DNA of 64,000 nt from Zea mays (GCF_902167145.1 NC_050098.1:30498501-30562500), one strand, 5' to 3'; positions 23,933 to 35,467 are shown, counted from the first letter of the stretch. Notes: generated from the sequence alone by a model not told the origin. Program-made: numbers and translations.

Positions 23933-26910
23933 AGGTCTCGAGGCCTGGAAAGAGGACAAGGGCGTCAATCCATGGCTAAGAAAAAATATCGAACCCAAAA
24001 AATAAAATGAGGCTTCGGCAAGATACCTCATATCCAGGCATTCAAGGCCTGGCCCTCAGACCGTTCGTCCTCCAGGGACTTGGAGAGGGAGTCGACACGG
24101 AGGGAAACTCGTCCCGCTCCACCATCATCGCCTGAAGGTTCTCCTTCACCCGCCGCATCTTCTCCTCGTGACGTTCCGCCTCCGCCTTCAGGTCGCAGAC
24201 TTTGTCCCTCACCCGACGGACCTCCTCACGATCGGTCGCACCTTTTTCCTTCAGCCCCTCACACCGGGACATCAGGTCCACCACTTCGGTGCTCCTCCAT
24301 GCCAACTGCTCGTTGGAACAAAGCAGCGCGACCCGATGGCGCTACAACATGGCCTAGACATCTCGTTCGGGGCAAATGAAGATGGATTTGGACATCGACC
24401 TTGTCATGAGCTCCTACAGGAGAAGGAAAACTCTTGTCATCACACCGCAAAAGGACAAATAATTCCTAAAAAGGAAGCAACAACCTTACCTGGGTCACCG
24501 CCCTCATCTCATCCCATAGCTCCCGCTCCTCGAGGTCGTCGAGGATGAAGTACGGGCCACCCTCGGTATACATCCACGCCAGGGTTGGCCCTCCCCATAT
24601 CGAGGGGTCTGGCGTGGTGTGGACAAGGTCACCGCTACCCCTTGAGAGAGGGGACTCGATGACGATCTCGTCGCCGAGCAGCCCCCCACCGAGCGCAATC
24701 CTCGGCGGCTCTGAGGAACCGGCCTCCTCGCCGTGCCACGGCCCCGAGCTCGATGCAACTTTGGGGGTGTCGGGGATGGTGCGTAGGAGTTTAGAGACCG
24801 TAGAAGACACCGCACCCGACGCAACATTAACCACCTCCACCTCATCCTTGGAGGAGACGATGATGGCCTCCACCGGTGACGCGGGGCGTGCGGGAGCCAC
24901 CTCAGCCGCGACGGTGTCGGGCTCGACCGGTGCCCCAGGAGCGAGCATAGCCACCTCAGCGCCCTCCTGAGGCGTCTCCTGGGTAGAAGGGAGCGGGACG
25001 AGGCCCCCCGCGGATGTCCCAGCGGCACACTTCACTGCCTTGGTGGCAGTAAAGGTCGATGCATTGGCTTGACATTTGGAGCTAAGGACAAAACAACAGT
25101 CAGATAAAAATCCTGGCACACAAGATGTTCTCATATTTCGACAACTTACCTGGAGACAGGCATGGTGGAAGGCCTCAGCCTCTGGCTCCCTGGTCCTTGC
25201 TGCCCTGCCAGAGACATAGACGGCGAGGTGGTGGCCCTCTCTTCTACAAGCCACAACATAGGGGCTAGGGCAGAACGATGGTTGGGGCCACTATGGGCCC
25301 CGAAACGACTGCATGAGGGGGGCCCTCCTCCGTGTTCCCCGCAGCGGCCGGTCACTGAGGGGTTTCAACTTGCGCACCCGTAGGCGCCCCACAACTTCTT
25401 TGGGGAGAGGGGCGACTTCCCCCTCCATGGCCGCTACCTCTTCCATCGAGGCAGGGAAAGGGGTAGGCTTGGTCGATGCCCACGTCCTGGACAGGGACGC
25501 TGCCGGCCCCTGCACAGATGGGACTGCACCGCTAGAAGGGCCCGCCGAGACCGGCGCCGACCCAGGCCCGACCTCGGGGTTGAAGCCCATGCGGACCTCC
25601 ATCCCCTCATCATCGTCGTCATCCTCCTCATCCTCGATGCTGGGAGAGGCCTCGAGCAGAAACCCCTCCCTCGCCTGCGCTCTGCGGCGTTTTTCCAGTG
25701 AATCGTGGGTCAACATCTTCTTGCGAGCCCACCTTTTCTCCTCGTCCCTTTTCCTCTTCTTCTCCTCGGCCGTCAGCCGATGCACCTCCCTGGCAGCCGT
25801 GTCCTCTAGGACCGTGGGTCGGGTGGTTCGAAAGCCATGCAATCCCTGTAGAGGAGATGAGAAGGGTAAGACGAGAAGAGGGAAAACCCAAAAACATAGA
25901 CAAAAGCAAGAGACTCACCAGGGACACGTGGGTGCATCGGCACCATGATGGAGTAGTCCGCCTTCTCCACCATTACACTCACCCGCCGGAGGAGTTCGTC
26001 AATGGGGAGGGCGGTCGAGGCCATCCGGGTGCTTTCCACGGAGGCCTCGGGTGTCATATCGTCGAGGCGAAGCCGGTGGTCGGTCAGCAGTAGAACCCAC
26101 CGTCGGTGGAAGGCCGCGATAATTTCGGCCGCGGTGAGACCGCGGTCCTGAAGCTTCCGTAGAGCCTCCAGTAGCGACTTTTGGTGGGTCTGAAGCTCCC
26201 GAGGCAGACCCACCTCCATCGCTTCTCCGCTCCGAGGATGACGTGGTGCATGAACGTCGGTAGCCGCCCGTCATCGTTGTGGAGGTAGAACCACTGACTC
26301 TGCCACCCCTTATTCGACGAGGTGAGGGTGGCAGGGATGTACAACTGCGCTCGGTCCGAGCGCAACTGAAGCGTGCAGCCGCCGGCCCGGACGGCGTGGC
26401 ACACCCTCCTCATCTCGGTGGGGAGAGAGAAGGGCTCCACACGGAAGAGGTGGAGCCATGGGTCCCAATGGGGCTCAATCCCTAGATACCCCTCCCAGAC
26501 GGCGATGAAGATGGTCGCCTGAGCGATGGAGTTGGGGTTGAAGTTGTGCAGCTCCACCCCATAGTATTGCAGCATAGCCCACATGAAGCGACTCACCGAA
26601 ACTCCAAACCCCCGTTCATGGAACGAGGTGAAGCTCACTATGTAGCCCGCACACGGATTCGACATCTGTAGGCCGGTGGAGCGGGGGCGGAGCAGACCGG
26701 CTTCAACCAGCGCCTCCAAATCCTTATCGGTGACGGAGAGATGGGCCATGGGTTGCGAGGAGGAAGAACGCTGATCTTTTCTGCCATAGGGAAGAAGGAA
26801 GAAAGGAGGAGAAGGCGAAAGGCTCTTTTTGCAGAAGGTGAGAATGGTGTATGAAAGCAAGAAGGCTGAAGAGGTAAAGGTAACAGTCCGAAGCATCAGT
26901 CTTGGTCGAC

Positions 26911-26916
26911 TTTATA
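26911..26916 (-). promoter_or_regulatory. TATA box of the antisense gene
   Basis: TATAAA on the minus strand, 162 bases upstream of ATG 26749. It fits a pol II promoter internal to the retrotransposon and opposite to its LTR promoter. Confidence 0.5.
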
Positions 26917-28010
26917 GGAATGGGCGAAGCCACCGAAGTGTAAATCGTAAAGGCCGGATGACGGTTGTTTCGAATCCCGCGCGCACGCGCGCCGCAAACG
27001 ATAGGATGACCGATAGGACGTCCCGTCGCATTGAATGGTCGTGCCCCCTTCAAGAAGAAACATGCCGAGCACCGTTCCGCATTCCACCTCAAAAGGTACG
27101 CCCTCCGCCCTCAGCCACTCCACCCTTTATCCTGTCAGCAGTTAACCAGAAGAAGGCGTCTTCTGCCTCGGGCGACTCACCTCAGAAAGGAAAAAGGCGA
27201 CGAATAATACTGTTCAGAGGTTCGAAGGACCGGCCCTTGGCAGGATATCGAAAAAACTGCCTCAGGACACCAGGGCTCTGAGCCCAATACTGATCAGGGG
27301 TTCGAAGGTTGGCCCCTTAGAAGGGCTCCATAACTGCCCCAGAGCACCGAGTCAGGGATGACTGTGGGTACACCCATACATGGCCCTAGCTCGAGTTGTG
27401 ACCTGAGGTACCTTAAGACATATCCGAGACCCCCGGGAGCGATTCGTGATGGTGTCCCATCGTAGGGAGGCATCGAGCCCTCAGACCCCATCAAATGGGT
27501 TCGAGACTAGGCGAATCACCCGCAGGTATCTTTTGGGGCATGTCTCTGGACCACTAGCCAACTCTTATCAGAAGGAGCTCGGACCCCCGCTCGGATTACC
27601 CAATAACAACTCAACAGAAACGTCCTGCTCGTCGCCCATCGAGGGTAGCATGACACATTCCCCCCTTCCTCCTCGCGGAGAGGCGATGCAATGGCGTATG
27701 AACCAAAAGTTGAGACATCCCTCGATCAACCTCTTGCCCCGTGCAAGGGCTCGAGGGCTATCCTTGCAAAACCACGCCAAAGGTTCCAACATATCGACTG
27801 AAGATCAAACATGACCTATTAAGAACAAAAGCCCCTGAAGGAGTCAACTACTCCTTTGGGGCCTCGGGGGTCTACTCCACGGGTGCACTCGCGCGTACCC
27901 GTCGAAAATCAAACGTCCTACTCCTCAAGAAAAATACGACACACTTACGAGCAAGCAGCAGAGCCTCCAAACAAGTACCAAAGTACTTCCTTGAAAGGCT
28001 CAGGGGCTAC
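26917..28010 (+). other. non-coding 3' spacer of the Tat-lineage element
   Basis: About 1.1 kb between the antisense promoter and the 3' LTR. It ends in a purine-rich tract before 28011. Short open frames here show no recognisable domain. Confidence 0.6.
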
Positions 28011-29310
28011 TATCGAGGGTGATAATTAGGGATACCTGAATTATTTCCCCGAAGAGCGCATTCAGGATAAGTAAAGACGTAATCCCCGAGGGGAAACAAC
28101 CAAGGTACCTCTGAAACTGAGGCTTCTCCCCGAGAGTCTCCCACCTCGAGCAGAACTCCGCCTCGCCCGAGGTCGCCACCGCTCCGTCCGTCTCGCTTGA
28201 GCTAATCTCAGGCAGATAAGACAAAATTGCCCGAAAACAGAAGGGGAACACCCGCATTTAATGCACATACCTACCTCACACCGCGGCGATAGGAGCACAG
28301 TGGCTAACAAGACAACAGTAATATCTAGGCACGACAACATGATTACGCCCCGCTACAGTACGCGCACACCGCCTGCCATCCCTCGATGGGACATCTAATA
28401 TGATAGGCAAAGCAGACCGACCCTCGGGCGCAAATCTCCACCTCGCCCGACGCCGAGACCAGCCCTCGGGCACAATCTCCGCCTCGCCCGATGCCAAGTC
28501 CAGCCCTCGGGTGATTTCTCCGCCTCGCCCGACTCTAAGTTTGGCCTCAGGTAAATTCTCTGCCTCGCCCGAGCTCGGCCTCGGCCACCTACATCGCCGC
28601 GATTCCCACGGACAGCCACTCCACCGACTGTGGCACACGTCAAGGGATGGCTCATCCAACACCTCCGGAAGACTTCCGCCTCGCACAAGTAGGGCTCTGA
28701 CCTCGACAAACGCTGTAAGGAATCACGATGTCACCCCAAGAAAGGACGATGACGCACCCCGTAAGCAGGCTTTTTACCCATACCGAAGCGCTGTTACAAC
28801 AACTACGATATGGGCATCCCCTGCCCTGGGGGCTCGGGCGTATGGCCAACCCCTTGTCCTCGGCCTCGACTCTTAGTGGGAAAACAACAAGCCCAAGTCA
28901 ACAACGCAGTGCATCATCATGTCACCCACAGGACGCCAAGACTTCTCCTCTAGAAACATGACGACCCCCGGTTCAACAACGTGCATCTCCTAGGTGTATA
29001 AATAGGGCAGTCATAGCTCCTCCAAGGGGCAGGCAAACATTCAGTAGTTTTCCTCCAAGTCTTTCGGTATTGGCACTTGCCTCAATCAGTTCTAGGGAAT
29101 TGGGGACTTCCCCTCTCCCGCTGTGCTTGTAATCCTTACTGCAAGCACCTTGGTGCGAGTAATATAAGCCTCATCCCCCTCTGCTGGAAGTAGGGCTTTG
29201 TATTGCCCGAACCAGGATAAATTGGTTGTGTCAACTCGCACACCATCTAGACTCTAGCCACGTGACATTATTTTACTAGTTGGTTAGGACCGTTATTCCA
29301 AACACCGACA
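28011..29310 (+). repeat. 3' LTR of the Tat-lineage element, 1300 bp
   Basis: Starts TATCGAGGG (mutated TGTCGGGG) right after AGGGGCTAC and ends ACACCGACA. The C-rich middle contains repeated CTCGCCCGA blocks (28430-28570). Next flank ATATT (29311-29315); the paired duplicate is outside the window. Confidence 0.78.
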
Positions 29311-29734
29311 ATATTGTTTCCATGGTTTGGGCATGGCTCGGTAATGTCCCATCGTGCCAACATGGCTCGATAGTATCAGGTTGGCTCTTCCTTTCAGTAG
29401 GGGTGTTGACCTAAGAGCTGGCTATCGTCTTGCTAGGTTGCTTGGCGGGCTGGTTGCTCGGCAAGCCCGCTTAGTTAGGTTGCTCGATGGGTAGTTTGGT
29501 CGGCAGTCCCACCTCACTAGGTTGCTCGATGGGCAGGTTGCTCGGTAGCCCCACCTCGCTGGGTTGCTCGGTGGGCAGGTTGCTCAGCGGGTATTTGTTC
29601 GGTGGGCTGGTTGTCCCTAGAAAGCCTTTTGGACCTTTACGCTAAGCTGTTTGGCAGGTGGGCGGCCAGTTTGTGGGCAGTATTTGGGAGGCCTTTAGGT
29701 CTTCTTTGGGTACCCCGTTCTCAGATACTCGACA
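29311..29734 (-). repeat. left LTR remnant of the coding-free element
   Basis: The outer part is cut by the Tat-lineage insertion at 29310. It contains short GGTTGCTCGGTGGGCAGG-type repeats (29440-29620) not matched in the right LTR. Confidence 0.55.
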
Positions 29735-29802
29735 GCAGCCCTCGAGCCTTTGTGTAACTCCTTGGAGTTGCATAGAGGTTTTTCTTATGCGATTTCTCTT
29801 TT

Positions 29803-30235
29803 GGGTGCGCGCAAGTGCATCTGTTAGATGTATCCCCCGAGCTCTTGAGTAATCCATGTGGATGGCTCGGCGGTTTATGCAGTGTAAGGGGCGGACCCTT
29901 TCATACGATGGTTTGCCATGCACCGGGCGTGAGTCCATCGGTCTCTCGGGTGCGCGTGAGCGTATATGCTAGATGTAATCCTTCAGCCCCTGAGTAATCC
30001 ATGTGGATTGCTTGGAGATTTATGCAGTGTAAGGGGTGGACCCTTTCCTACGATGGTTCGCCACGTACCAGGCGTGAGTCCATCGGCCTCTCGGGTGCGC
30101 ATGAGTGCATCTGCTAGATAGTCCTTCAGCCCCCGAGTAATCCATGTGGATTGCTCGGAGGTTTATGCAGTGTAAGGGGCGGACCCTTTCCTACGATGGT
30201 TCGTCACGCACCAGGCGTGAGTCCATCGGCCTCTC
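29803..30235. repeat. tandem repeat, about 144-bp unit, three copies
   Basis: AATCCATGTGGAT starts units at 29851, 29996 and 30139 (periods 145 and 143). Each contains CAGTGTAAGGGGYGGACCCT and GCGTGAGTCCATCGG. Short partial units flank them. Confidence 0.9.
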
Positions 30236-30312
30236 TGGCGCATGTGATCGCATCGGCCAGGTGTGCACGGGGAGCAGATCTTCTTCTGGTCTTGGTGTAG
30301 ATCTCCTGGCCT

Positions 30313-30456
30313 GTCGTGCCCTTGTCTCGTATAATCGAGGCAAAGCACAGGAATAGGTTGTGGCATCGGCTGAAGTGCCACTAGCCGTCGTGCCCTTGCC
30401 TCGTCTAATCGGGGCAGAGCACAGGAGTAGGTTGCGGCGTAGACTGAAGTGCTACT
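30313..30456. repeat. tandem repeat, 74-bp unit, two copies
   Basis: GTCGTGCCCTTG opens units at 30313 and 30387, each ending near GAAGTGCYACT. Confidence 0.88.
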
Positions 30457-31039
30457 GTGTTTAGGGACGCTCAGGTGACGTCATCCTGTCTTCTCCGCCT
30501 ATCACCCTTCGCCTTGGTGACTCGCACGTTACAGTGGGGCCATGATGGCATCAGCCCATGCGGTGCAGAGAGTCAGATGTCCCGCCTCTGTAACACGCAA
30601 TCCATTGTGTCGTCCGTGTACTTCGGTCGTAGCGCCCGCCCTGGAGTGGGCAGGTATACGTCTTATCCGCATTTAATGCTAAGGAGCATTGTACTCCGAA
30701 GGTCGATATCGGGTTTCCCCGGTGGCCCATGCTATGTGTCGTAGGATACGCGACAGCAGTGTGCTTTTCCTAGTGAGGGGAGCAGCGGTCGGCACCGCTC
30801 TTCCTTGTGTCAGCTCCAATTTGCCACCTCACCTAGTAACCTATAAAAAGGTGTCCCTGCATGTGGCCTTATTATGGTGCTCAACAGTGTATCTGTGGGT
30901 CGTTGTTCCGAACGTTGTCAATCTTTTGGATTTTGTTTCTGAACCTCGCTGAGCAGGGTCTCATGACCTGTCCCCCGGTCAGGATAAGGCCTAAGCCTTT
31001 AGGGGCTAGTCCTAGGTTCTGGAACAACCATCCTAGGAT

Positions 31040-31440
31040 GGTGGAGTGTGCGGTCTTAGGGTGCTGGACCAGGCTAAGCGGTTACACGGATCCGGATTAC
31101 CTCTGAGAACGTGTCCCTCTCCCCCCGGACCTGGCCCTTCATGATCCAGGCCTTATCTGTTATGAGGGAGGATGAGAAACCGGATGACAAAGTGGAAACA
31201 TAATCCAGGTTTCATGAATGTATTTAGAAATCAGATCCCACTTCGAGTGTGACTATAATTAATTAATCAACTAATCCTTCAATAGTAGTGCTTATTCTAG
31301 CCAACCCTACTTTGGAGCATCTCCTGAGTTTGGATGAGGCCTAGGCCTCTAAGTATTCATTTCGAGATACTCGGTTAGCTGTTCCAAGGTGATGGAGTGT
31401 GTTGGCTTAGGGTGCAGGACCAAGCTAAGCGGCTACGCGG
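31040..31440. repeat. diverged direct repeat, 351-bp spacing
   Basis: The roughly 50-base block 31040-31089 (TGGAGTGTGCGGTCTTAGGG...) recurs at 31391-31440 with about 10 differences; flanks are partly similar too. Confidence 0.75.
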
Positions 31441-32739
31441 CCCCGAACCATCCTTGAGAATGTGGCCCTTTTCCTGGACTAAACATTCGGTTGATCCGAT
31501 CCTCATTCATTTGTCAAATGATATTCCAAACTAGGTGCAATAATAGGCACTATTATTCGATTTTTTTGAGTACAACAGAAGTTTAGATCCTCGAAGGGGG
31601 GATAATTAACATGCGTAAACAGAAAAAGAAACCGATGGATGAGGACTATCTCTTCCTTCACAACGGGGTACATGTAACACCCGTGTTCATGCTCATAAGG
31701 GCGACTCTAACCAGAACAGGCCTTGGATGGCGCCAGAAACCGGGTTTGCGGAGGCCGACCTTATCGGACTGGGACATTGACAAATGCAACCCCGTTACAC
31801 AGGAAGAGTTCGTTCTCATGCTACCTTCTAGGCGTAAGGTTCGGGGCTGACCTAAACCATCTAATCTGTTGCACGTTTGGCTTGAGGGGTAAGCAGCGCC
31901 TGGTGGAGGCTGTTGGCTGCTACCCCTAATGCCATGGAGCTTGTGGCCATCGGGTCGGGTCTGGGCAACACTAACTTGCATGGAGAGCTTCCATGGGCCC
32001 TCCTCATCGTGGCTGGCCACCTCATGCGTGATGAGGTTGCCGAAGGCAAAACCCATTAATGGATTGCTTGCTGGTCTACACCGATACACTGAGGGATTTG
32101 GGACACAACCCCCTTGAGTGTGGGTGACGGTGGAGACTCAGCGCACCATGAGTTTGTGCGATGGCAGGCGATGGCCACCGCATGCGCTAAGGGACCAGGA
32201 TACAGATCAGGACAACGGACTGCACTAGCCCCTATTTCTAGCCCATGGGGTCGTACCAATAGATTCCGGGGAGGTTATGTTTACGAATGCATAGCCTTCG
32301 TCATTATGACTTCCCAAAACCCATTGACAGGTAGAATAAGTCACTCCCCACGAGCGGGGGAGGTGACTCCACTTACTATGGAGCATAGCGATCAATAGCC
32401 AGCTACGACCTTGCTTGTGCTTAGCTACCGGATGACAATGGCAACCTCGTATACCATCGTGCTCTGTTAGGGGTCACTGCCTGCGATCCCGGGCATGACG
32501 GAGCCTAGGGGGAGAGCCTATGGTGGTAACCTCAAGCAAGGTTCTTGAGGCTTCCAACACCTTCTTCCTGATGGTGTCGGCGTGGCTGTTGAGGCACAGC
32601 TTGAGATCAACGACGATCATCTTGATATGTCACCTTTCTCCCTTTCGCTATACATCGGCGAATCCTCCTCAATCGTGCTCGTCGGAAGATGAACAAAATG
32701 TCATTGGTAAGGGGACAGGCTAAGCGATCTGCCCCCTAC

Positions 32740-32752
32740 CTGGCACGCCAAC
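32740..32752 (-). promoter_or_regulatory. primer binding site of the coding-free element
   Basis: Minus TTGGCGTGCCAGG adjoining the right LTR. This type of primer site is common in grass Tat-lineage elements; the exact tRNA was not determined. Confidence 0.5.
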
Positions 32753-33616
32753 TTTCGTGGTTTCTAGAACCGAGGGACAATAAGATTTGTGTTCGGCAGG
32801 GGTGTTAGCATGGACTCACTCCGAATGGTGAGCACAGGGGCTCGAAGGTGGATCTAAGTCGAAAGTGTTATACTGGTTTAGGCCAGAGCCGTAGTCCAGT
32901 ACAGTGCTGACAGTAGTTTTGCTTGAAGCGTGTTACAGTTGGGTGCTTGTGTGAAGTTGTGGGATATGGGATGTGTCTGGATGGGGGTTTTCTTGCCATT
33001 TTATAGCTCAAGGATAGACATTACAATGAGAACTTGTATTCTACTGGGGAGGAGTTCGGCCTCCTGCTTCTGGGCCTAGTAGCCCCTATGGCTCATCTAT
33101 TGGGTCGTGCTTTCGGGCCTCATAGCTCCTATGGAGTCGTCTACCGAGGTGTGCGCCACCGTACCTATGGTATGGTGTTGCATCCTGTCTGCCTTCCTGT
33201 AGCTACTTCGATTTAGACATGGTGGTGCTTGGTGGGTTCTGTTGAGTTAGCTCAAGGCGTGGTTTACGGATGTCTTTAGTACAACTTCATCTTTCGTCGC
33301 GTCACCTTTCATCATGCATATGCGTCTGCCTAGTATGGTGTATTGCCCCGTCCCTTCCGGCGTATGGTTCACTGTAGAGACCCCGATGCTGAGGTCTCTA
33401 CGGATGGGGTTGTCCGATCCCACTAGTCATCGGGTATACGTATGGGTTGTTCAGCGGGTTTATTTGGTGGGCGGGCTGGTTGGCTTGGTGGGCCGTCCCC
33501 GAGAAGCTTTTTGGACCTTTACACTGAGCTACCTGGTAGGTGGGCCAACTGGTTTGTGGGCCGCTTCGGAAGGCCTTCAGGCCTTCTTTGGTTGCCCTGT
33601 TATCAGGTACCCGACA
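32753..33616 (-). repeat. right (5') LTR of the coding-free element
   Basis: 864 bp; on the minus strand it starts TGTCGGGTACC at 33616 and ends at the primer site. TATA-like TATAAAA (minus) at about 32999-33005. Confidence 0.6.
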
Positions 33617-33895
33617 CTCCGCCCTGTAACCCACGCAAAAAGAGCAACAAAGACTTCAACAACATAATAGACGTAGAAGTTCTCTCCGAACCAATCTAAA
33701 AACTCTCCCCTGGCTCATTTCGAGCATGGCCATCGGGACTGTAGCATCGTAAGCCCCTTCCCAACCTACAATTTTGAAACATAGCAACACTTATTTTAGA
33801 ATGAAAGGGATACACCTCTAACTTACTGTCTAACCATCTATTAGCACTTGACAACCAACCAAATTTTAGTCTAATAGATCTAAATAGGCATTAAC
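33617..33895. other. no gene seen
   Basis: A 279-base flank between the old LTR element and the Cassandra LTR. Neither coding potential nor a repeat structure is visible; it may be original intergenic DNA. Confidence 0.4.
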
Positions 33896-34200
33896 TGTGA
33901 TATCCTGGCCCTTGGGATGGTGTTGTCCTGGCCCAAGGCTTAATAGAATTAATAAAGTATCCATAGCAACAAGGTGCATCTTATTTTTCGGAAGTCTATC
34001 TCGAAAATACCTCCAAGTTAAGCGTGCTTGGCTTAGAGCAATTTGGGATGGGTGACCGACTAGGAAGCTTTTCTCGGGTGCACATGAGTAAGGATAAAGT
34101 GCGCACAAAATACTCGTGTTGGTCTGTGGAGACGATATATGATCTTAGAGAGCTGCCAGGAGTAAGTACCGCTGGTACAGGGATTGAACGGGGTGTTACA
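33896..34200 (+). mobile_element. Cassandra TRIM solo LTR (5S-rRNA-containing), TSD TTAAC
   Basis: 305 bp starting TGTGATATCCTGG and ending GGGGTGTTACA, flanked by TTAAC at 33891-33895 and 34201-34205. Its middle (about 34012-34070) resembles the 3' half of 5S rRNA, including the A-box-like AAGTTAAGCGTGCTTGG and the C-box GGGATGGGTGACC. Cassandra elements are short non-coding retrotransposons of vascular plants whose LTRs carry 5S sequences with pol III promoters. Length, termini and 5S placement all fit. A single LTR inside a perfect duplication indicates a solo LTR. Confidence 0.92.
34015..34057 (+). promoter_or_regulatory. 5S-type internal pol III promoter (A and C boxes)
   Basis: A box AAGTTAAGCGTGCTTGG (34015-34031) and C box GGGATGGGTGACC (34045-34057), close to the 5S gene consensus. 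Whether it still drives transcription is unknown. Confidence 0.75.
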
Positions 34201-34431
34201 TTAACACTCTGTTTCATCTTATTAAACTAATATTAGCTAAATAACTATTGGATGGATATCTATTAGGGCGTGTTTGTTTTAATCTCAATCCATATGAATT
34301 GGACAAGATTAAGAGTGTTTAAAGCCCTAACAAGTCAAAGTTCTTCCTATTTTTTTTTCAATCCCATCCAATCCAAGTGGAATAGAAATATCTGAATAAA
34401 GCCTTAGCTAGAGAGTGTTTGATACACACTA

Positions 34432-35010
34432 GAACATCTCCAACAAGGTATCTTAAAATAGTGCCTAAAAATTAAAATATTATATCCTCTAAAGTGCTTA
34501 TGGTACTAAAAACAAATTGAGCTACAACAATTAAGCCTTAAATCATGTATTTTAGGAAATAAAATGTTGAGGATGATGTAGAAAATAAGGACATAACACT
34601 AATTTATGGTGTAGTATATTTGAGTCATTTCATGGAGTGGCTTATATCTTTTTTTATAAAAAGTTACTCCATCTGTCCCATAATATAAATCATTCCAAGA
34701 TTCTTGGAGAGTCAAAGTTTTTAAAGTTTGACAAAAAAACATAGCGAGAATCTTAAAGATTTATGACACAGAATAGATATAGTATGAAAATATATTTAAT
34801 AGAGAATCTAACGGTATACATTTTAATATCGTAAATGTTATTACTTCATTATATAAATTTGATCAAACTTGAAAAAACTTTGACTCTCCAAAAATCTTGG
34901 AATGACTTATATTTTGAGACGGAGGGAGTATGTAATAAAATATTGTTGGAGCTGTTTTTTTAAGTTGAGTCCTATATTTTAACTCCTTTAAGACACTATT
35001 GAATATGTTC
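34432..35010. mobile_element. MITE with GAACAT termini, split by a Stowaway
   Basis: The left end GAACATCTCCAACAAGGTATC and the inverted right end (GAACATATTCAATAGTG, minus) match at about 12 of 16 bases, with TCTTAAA following on both. The target duplication is not clear (CTA against TAA). Superfamily probably PIF/Harbinger-like; uncertain. Confidence 0.5.
34667..34928. mobile_element. Stowaway MITE, TSD TA
   Basis: 262 bp with terminal inverted repeats of about 60 bp (CTCCMTCYGTCYCAWAATAT type on both ends) flanked by TA at 34665-34666 and 34929-34930. The CTCCCTCCGT terminus is the Tc1/mariner-related Stowaway signature in grasses. It lies inside the preceding MITE, hence is younger. Confidence 0.92.
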
Positions 35011-35181
35011 TAACAGTTAGTTTTAGACGATGAATGAAGATTTCAATGGACTGTTATGCACCTGTTTTTGGCGCCAAGACAGCGCTACTGTGCCCTGCTG
35101 CTACTACGCTGCAATTACTTCATTGGCCGCCAATTGCTTCAACTCTATCTAGCTATCGATAGCAAATATTTAGCTACCTAA

Positions 35182-35464
35182 GAGCATATCGCATATCTAA
35201 GGGACTCTTCGTTTTAGATCTCTATTTGACTCTCTATTTATATTTTATAAAGATTATATTTTATATATACCATCTCACTCCAACAGACTATTTATCTATT
35301 TTGGTTGGTTAGAATGACTAGCTAAGTTTAGCTAGTGAGGAAGCCAATTTAGAGATTCGGATAGCTTGACGAGTCATATGACTAATCTGTTAGAGATTTA
35401 TTTTACTGTTTAGTAGCCAAAATTTTGCTTGATAAGCCATTTAGCTAATCTATTAAAAATGCTC
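35182..35464. mobile_element. possible Tourist-like MITE, TSD TAA
   Basis: GAGCAT...ATGCTC termini flanked by TAA (35179-35181, 35465-35467). The 283-bp size and TAA duplicate fit Tourist (PIF/Harbinger). The inverted repeat is only 6 bp by eye, so the call is tentative. Confidence 0.42.
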
Positions 35465-35467
35465 TAA

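Larger units (their letters stand above)
22366..26749 (-). pseudogene. antisense gene of Tat element with PF04195-like (putative gypsy-type transposon) domain, multi-intron, decayed
   Basis: Starts at ATG 26749 (MAHLSVTDKDLEAL) downstream of TATAAA at 26911-26916. Exon 1 carries the domain typical of plant putative gypsy-type transposon proteins: YIVSFTSFHERGFGVSVSRF, YYGVELHNFNPNSIAQA, YLGIEPHWDPWLHLF. Its frame shifts near 26220. Introns with GT-AG borders are visible at 25846-25918 (GTGAGT donor), 25082-25149 (GTAAGT), 24414-24489 and 23945-24026. Downstream exons encode a basic stretch (EEKKRKRDEEKRW), an acidic patch, and a coiled coil (24042-24305). The last visible exon (22366-22457) is cut by the LTR at 22365 and by a solo LTR. 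Exon 1 and 2 phases do not join cleanly, so this copy is degenerate. Function unknown. Confidence 0.68.
22366..29310 (+). mobile_element. 3' part of a Tat-lineage Ty3 element carrying an antisense gene
   Basis: From left to right: antisense-gene region 22366-26749, its promoter side, a non-coding stretch to 28010, polypurine tract AGGCTCAGGGGCTAC and the 3' LTR 28011-29310 ending ACACCGACA. No gag or pol is in the window; these would lie left of the Tekay-like LTR inserted at 22365/22366. Antisense ORFs between pol and the 3' LTR are known from Tat/Grande/Retand relatives. The element itself lies in the LTR of the element at 29311. Confidence 0.75.
29311..33616 (-). mobile_element. old coding-free LTR element (LARD-like), Tat-type termini
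   Basis: Left (3') LTR remnant 29311-29734, internal 29735-32752, right (5') LTR 32753-33616. Both LTR copies share their outer about 160 bp (29575-29734 and 33440-33616) with clear but diverged identity and start TGTCG on the minus strand. A purine-rich AAAGGCTCGAGGGCTGC precedes the left copy. A TTGGCGTGCCAGG primer site flanks the right copy. The 3-kb interior shows no gag or pol but several tandem repeat arrays, as in large non-autonomous derivatives. High LTR divergence makes it the oldest layer of the nest. Confidence 0.6.

Noticed and set aside
24080..25948. Plus-strand frames of 99-211 codons
   Set aside because: Shadows of the antisense gene exons in a G+C-rich region; the minus frames carry the domain and splice signals.
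29311..29734. Treating the left LTR remnant as part of the Tat-lineage element
   Set aside because: The Tat LTR ends cleanly in ACACCGACA at 29310, and the outer 160 bp of the remnant match the LTR at 33440-33616 instead.
31611..32398. Frames of 60-143 codons in the coding-free LTR element
   Set aside because: Overlapping on both strands, no recognisable motif, and interrupted around repeats.
34012..34070. 5S rRNA gene
   Set aside because: Only the 3' half is similar, it is diverged, and it sits inside a 305-bp LTR with a TTAAC duplication, so it is Cassandra.
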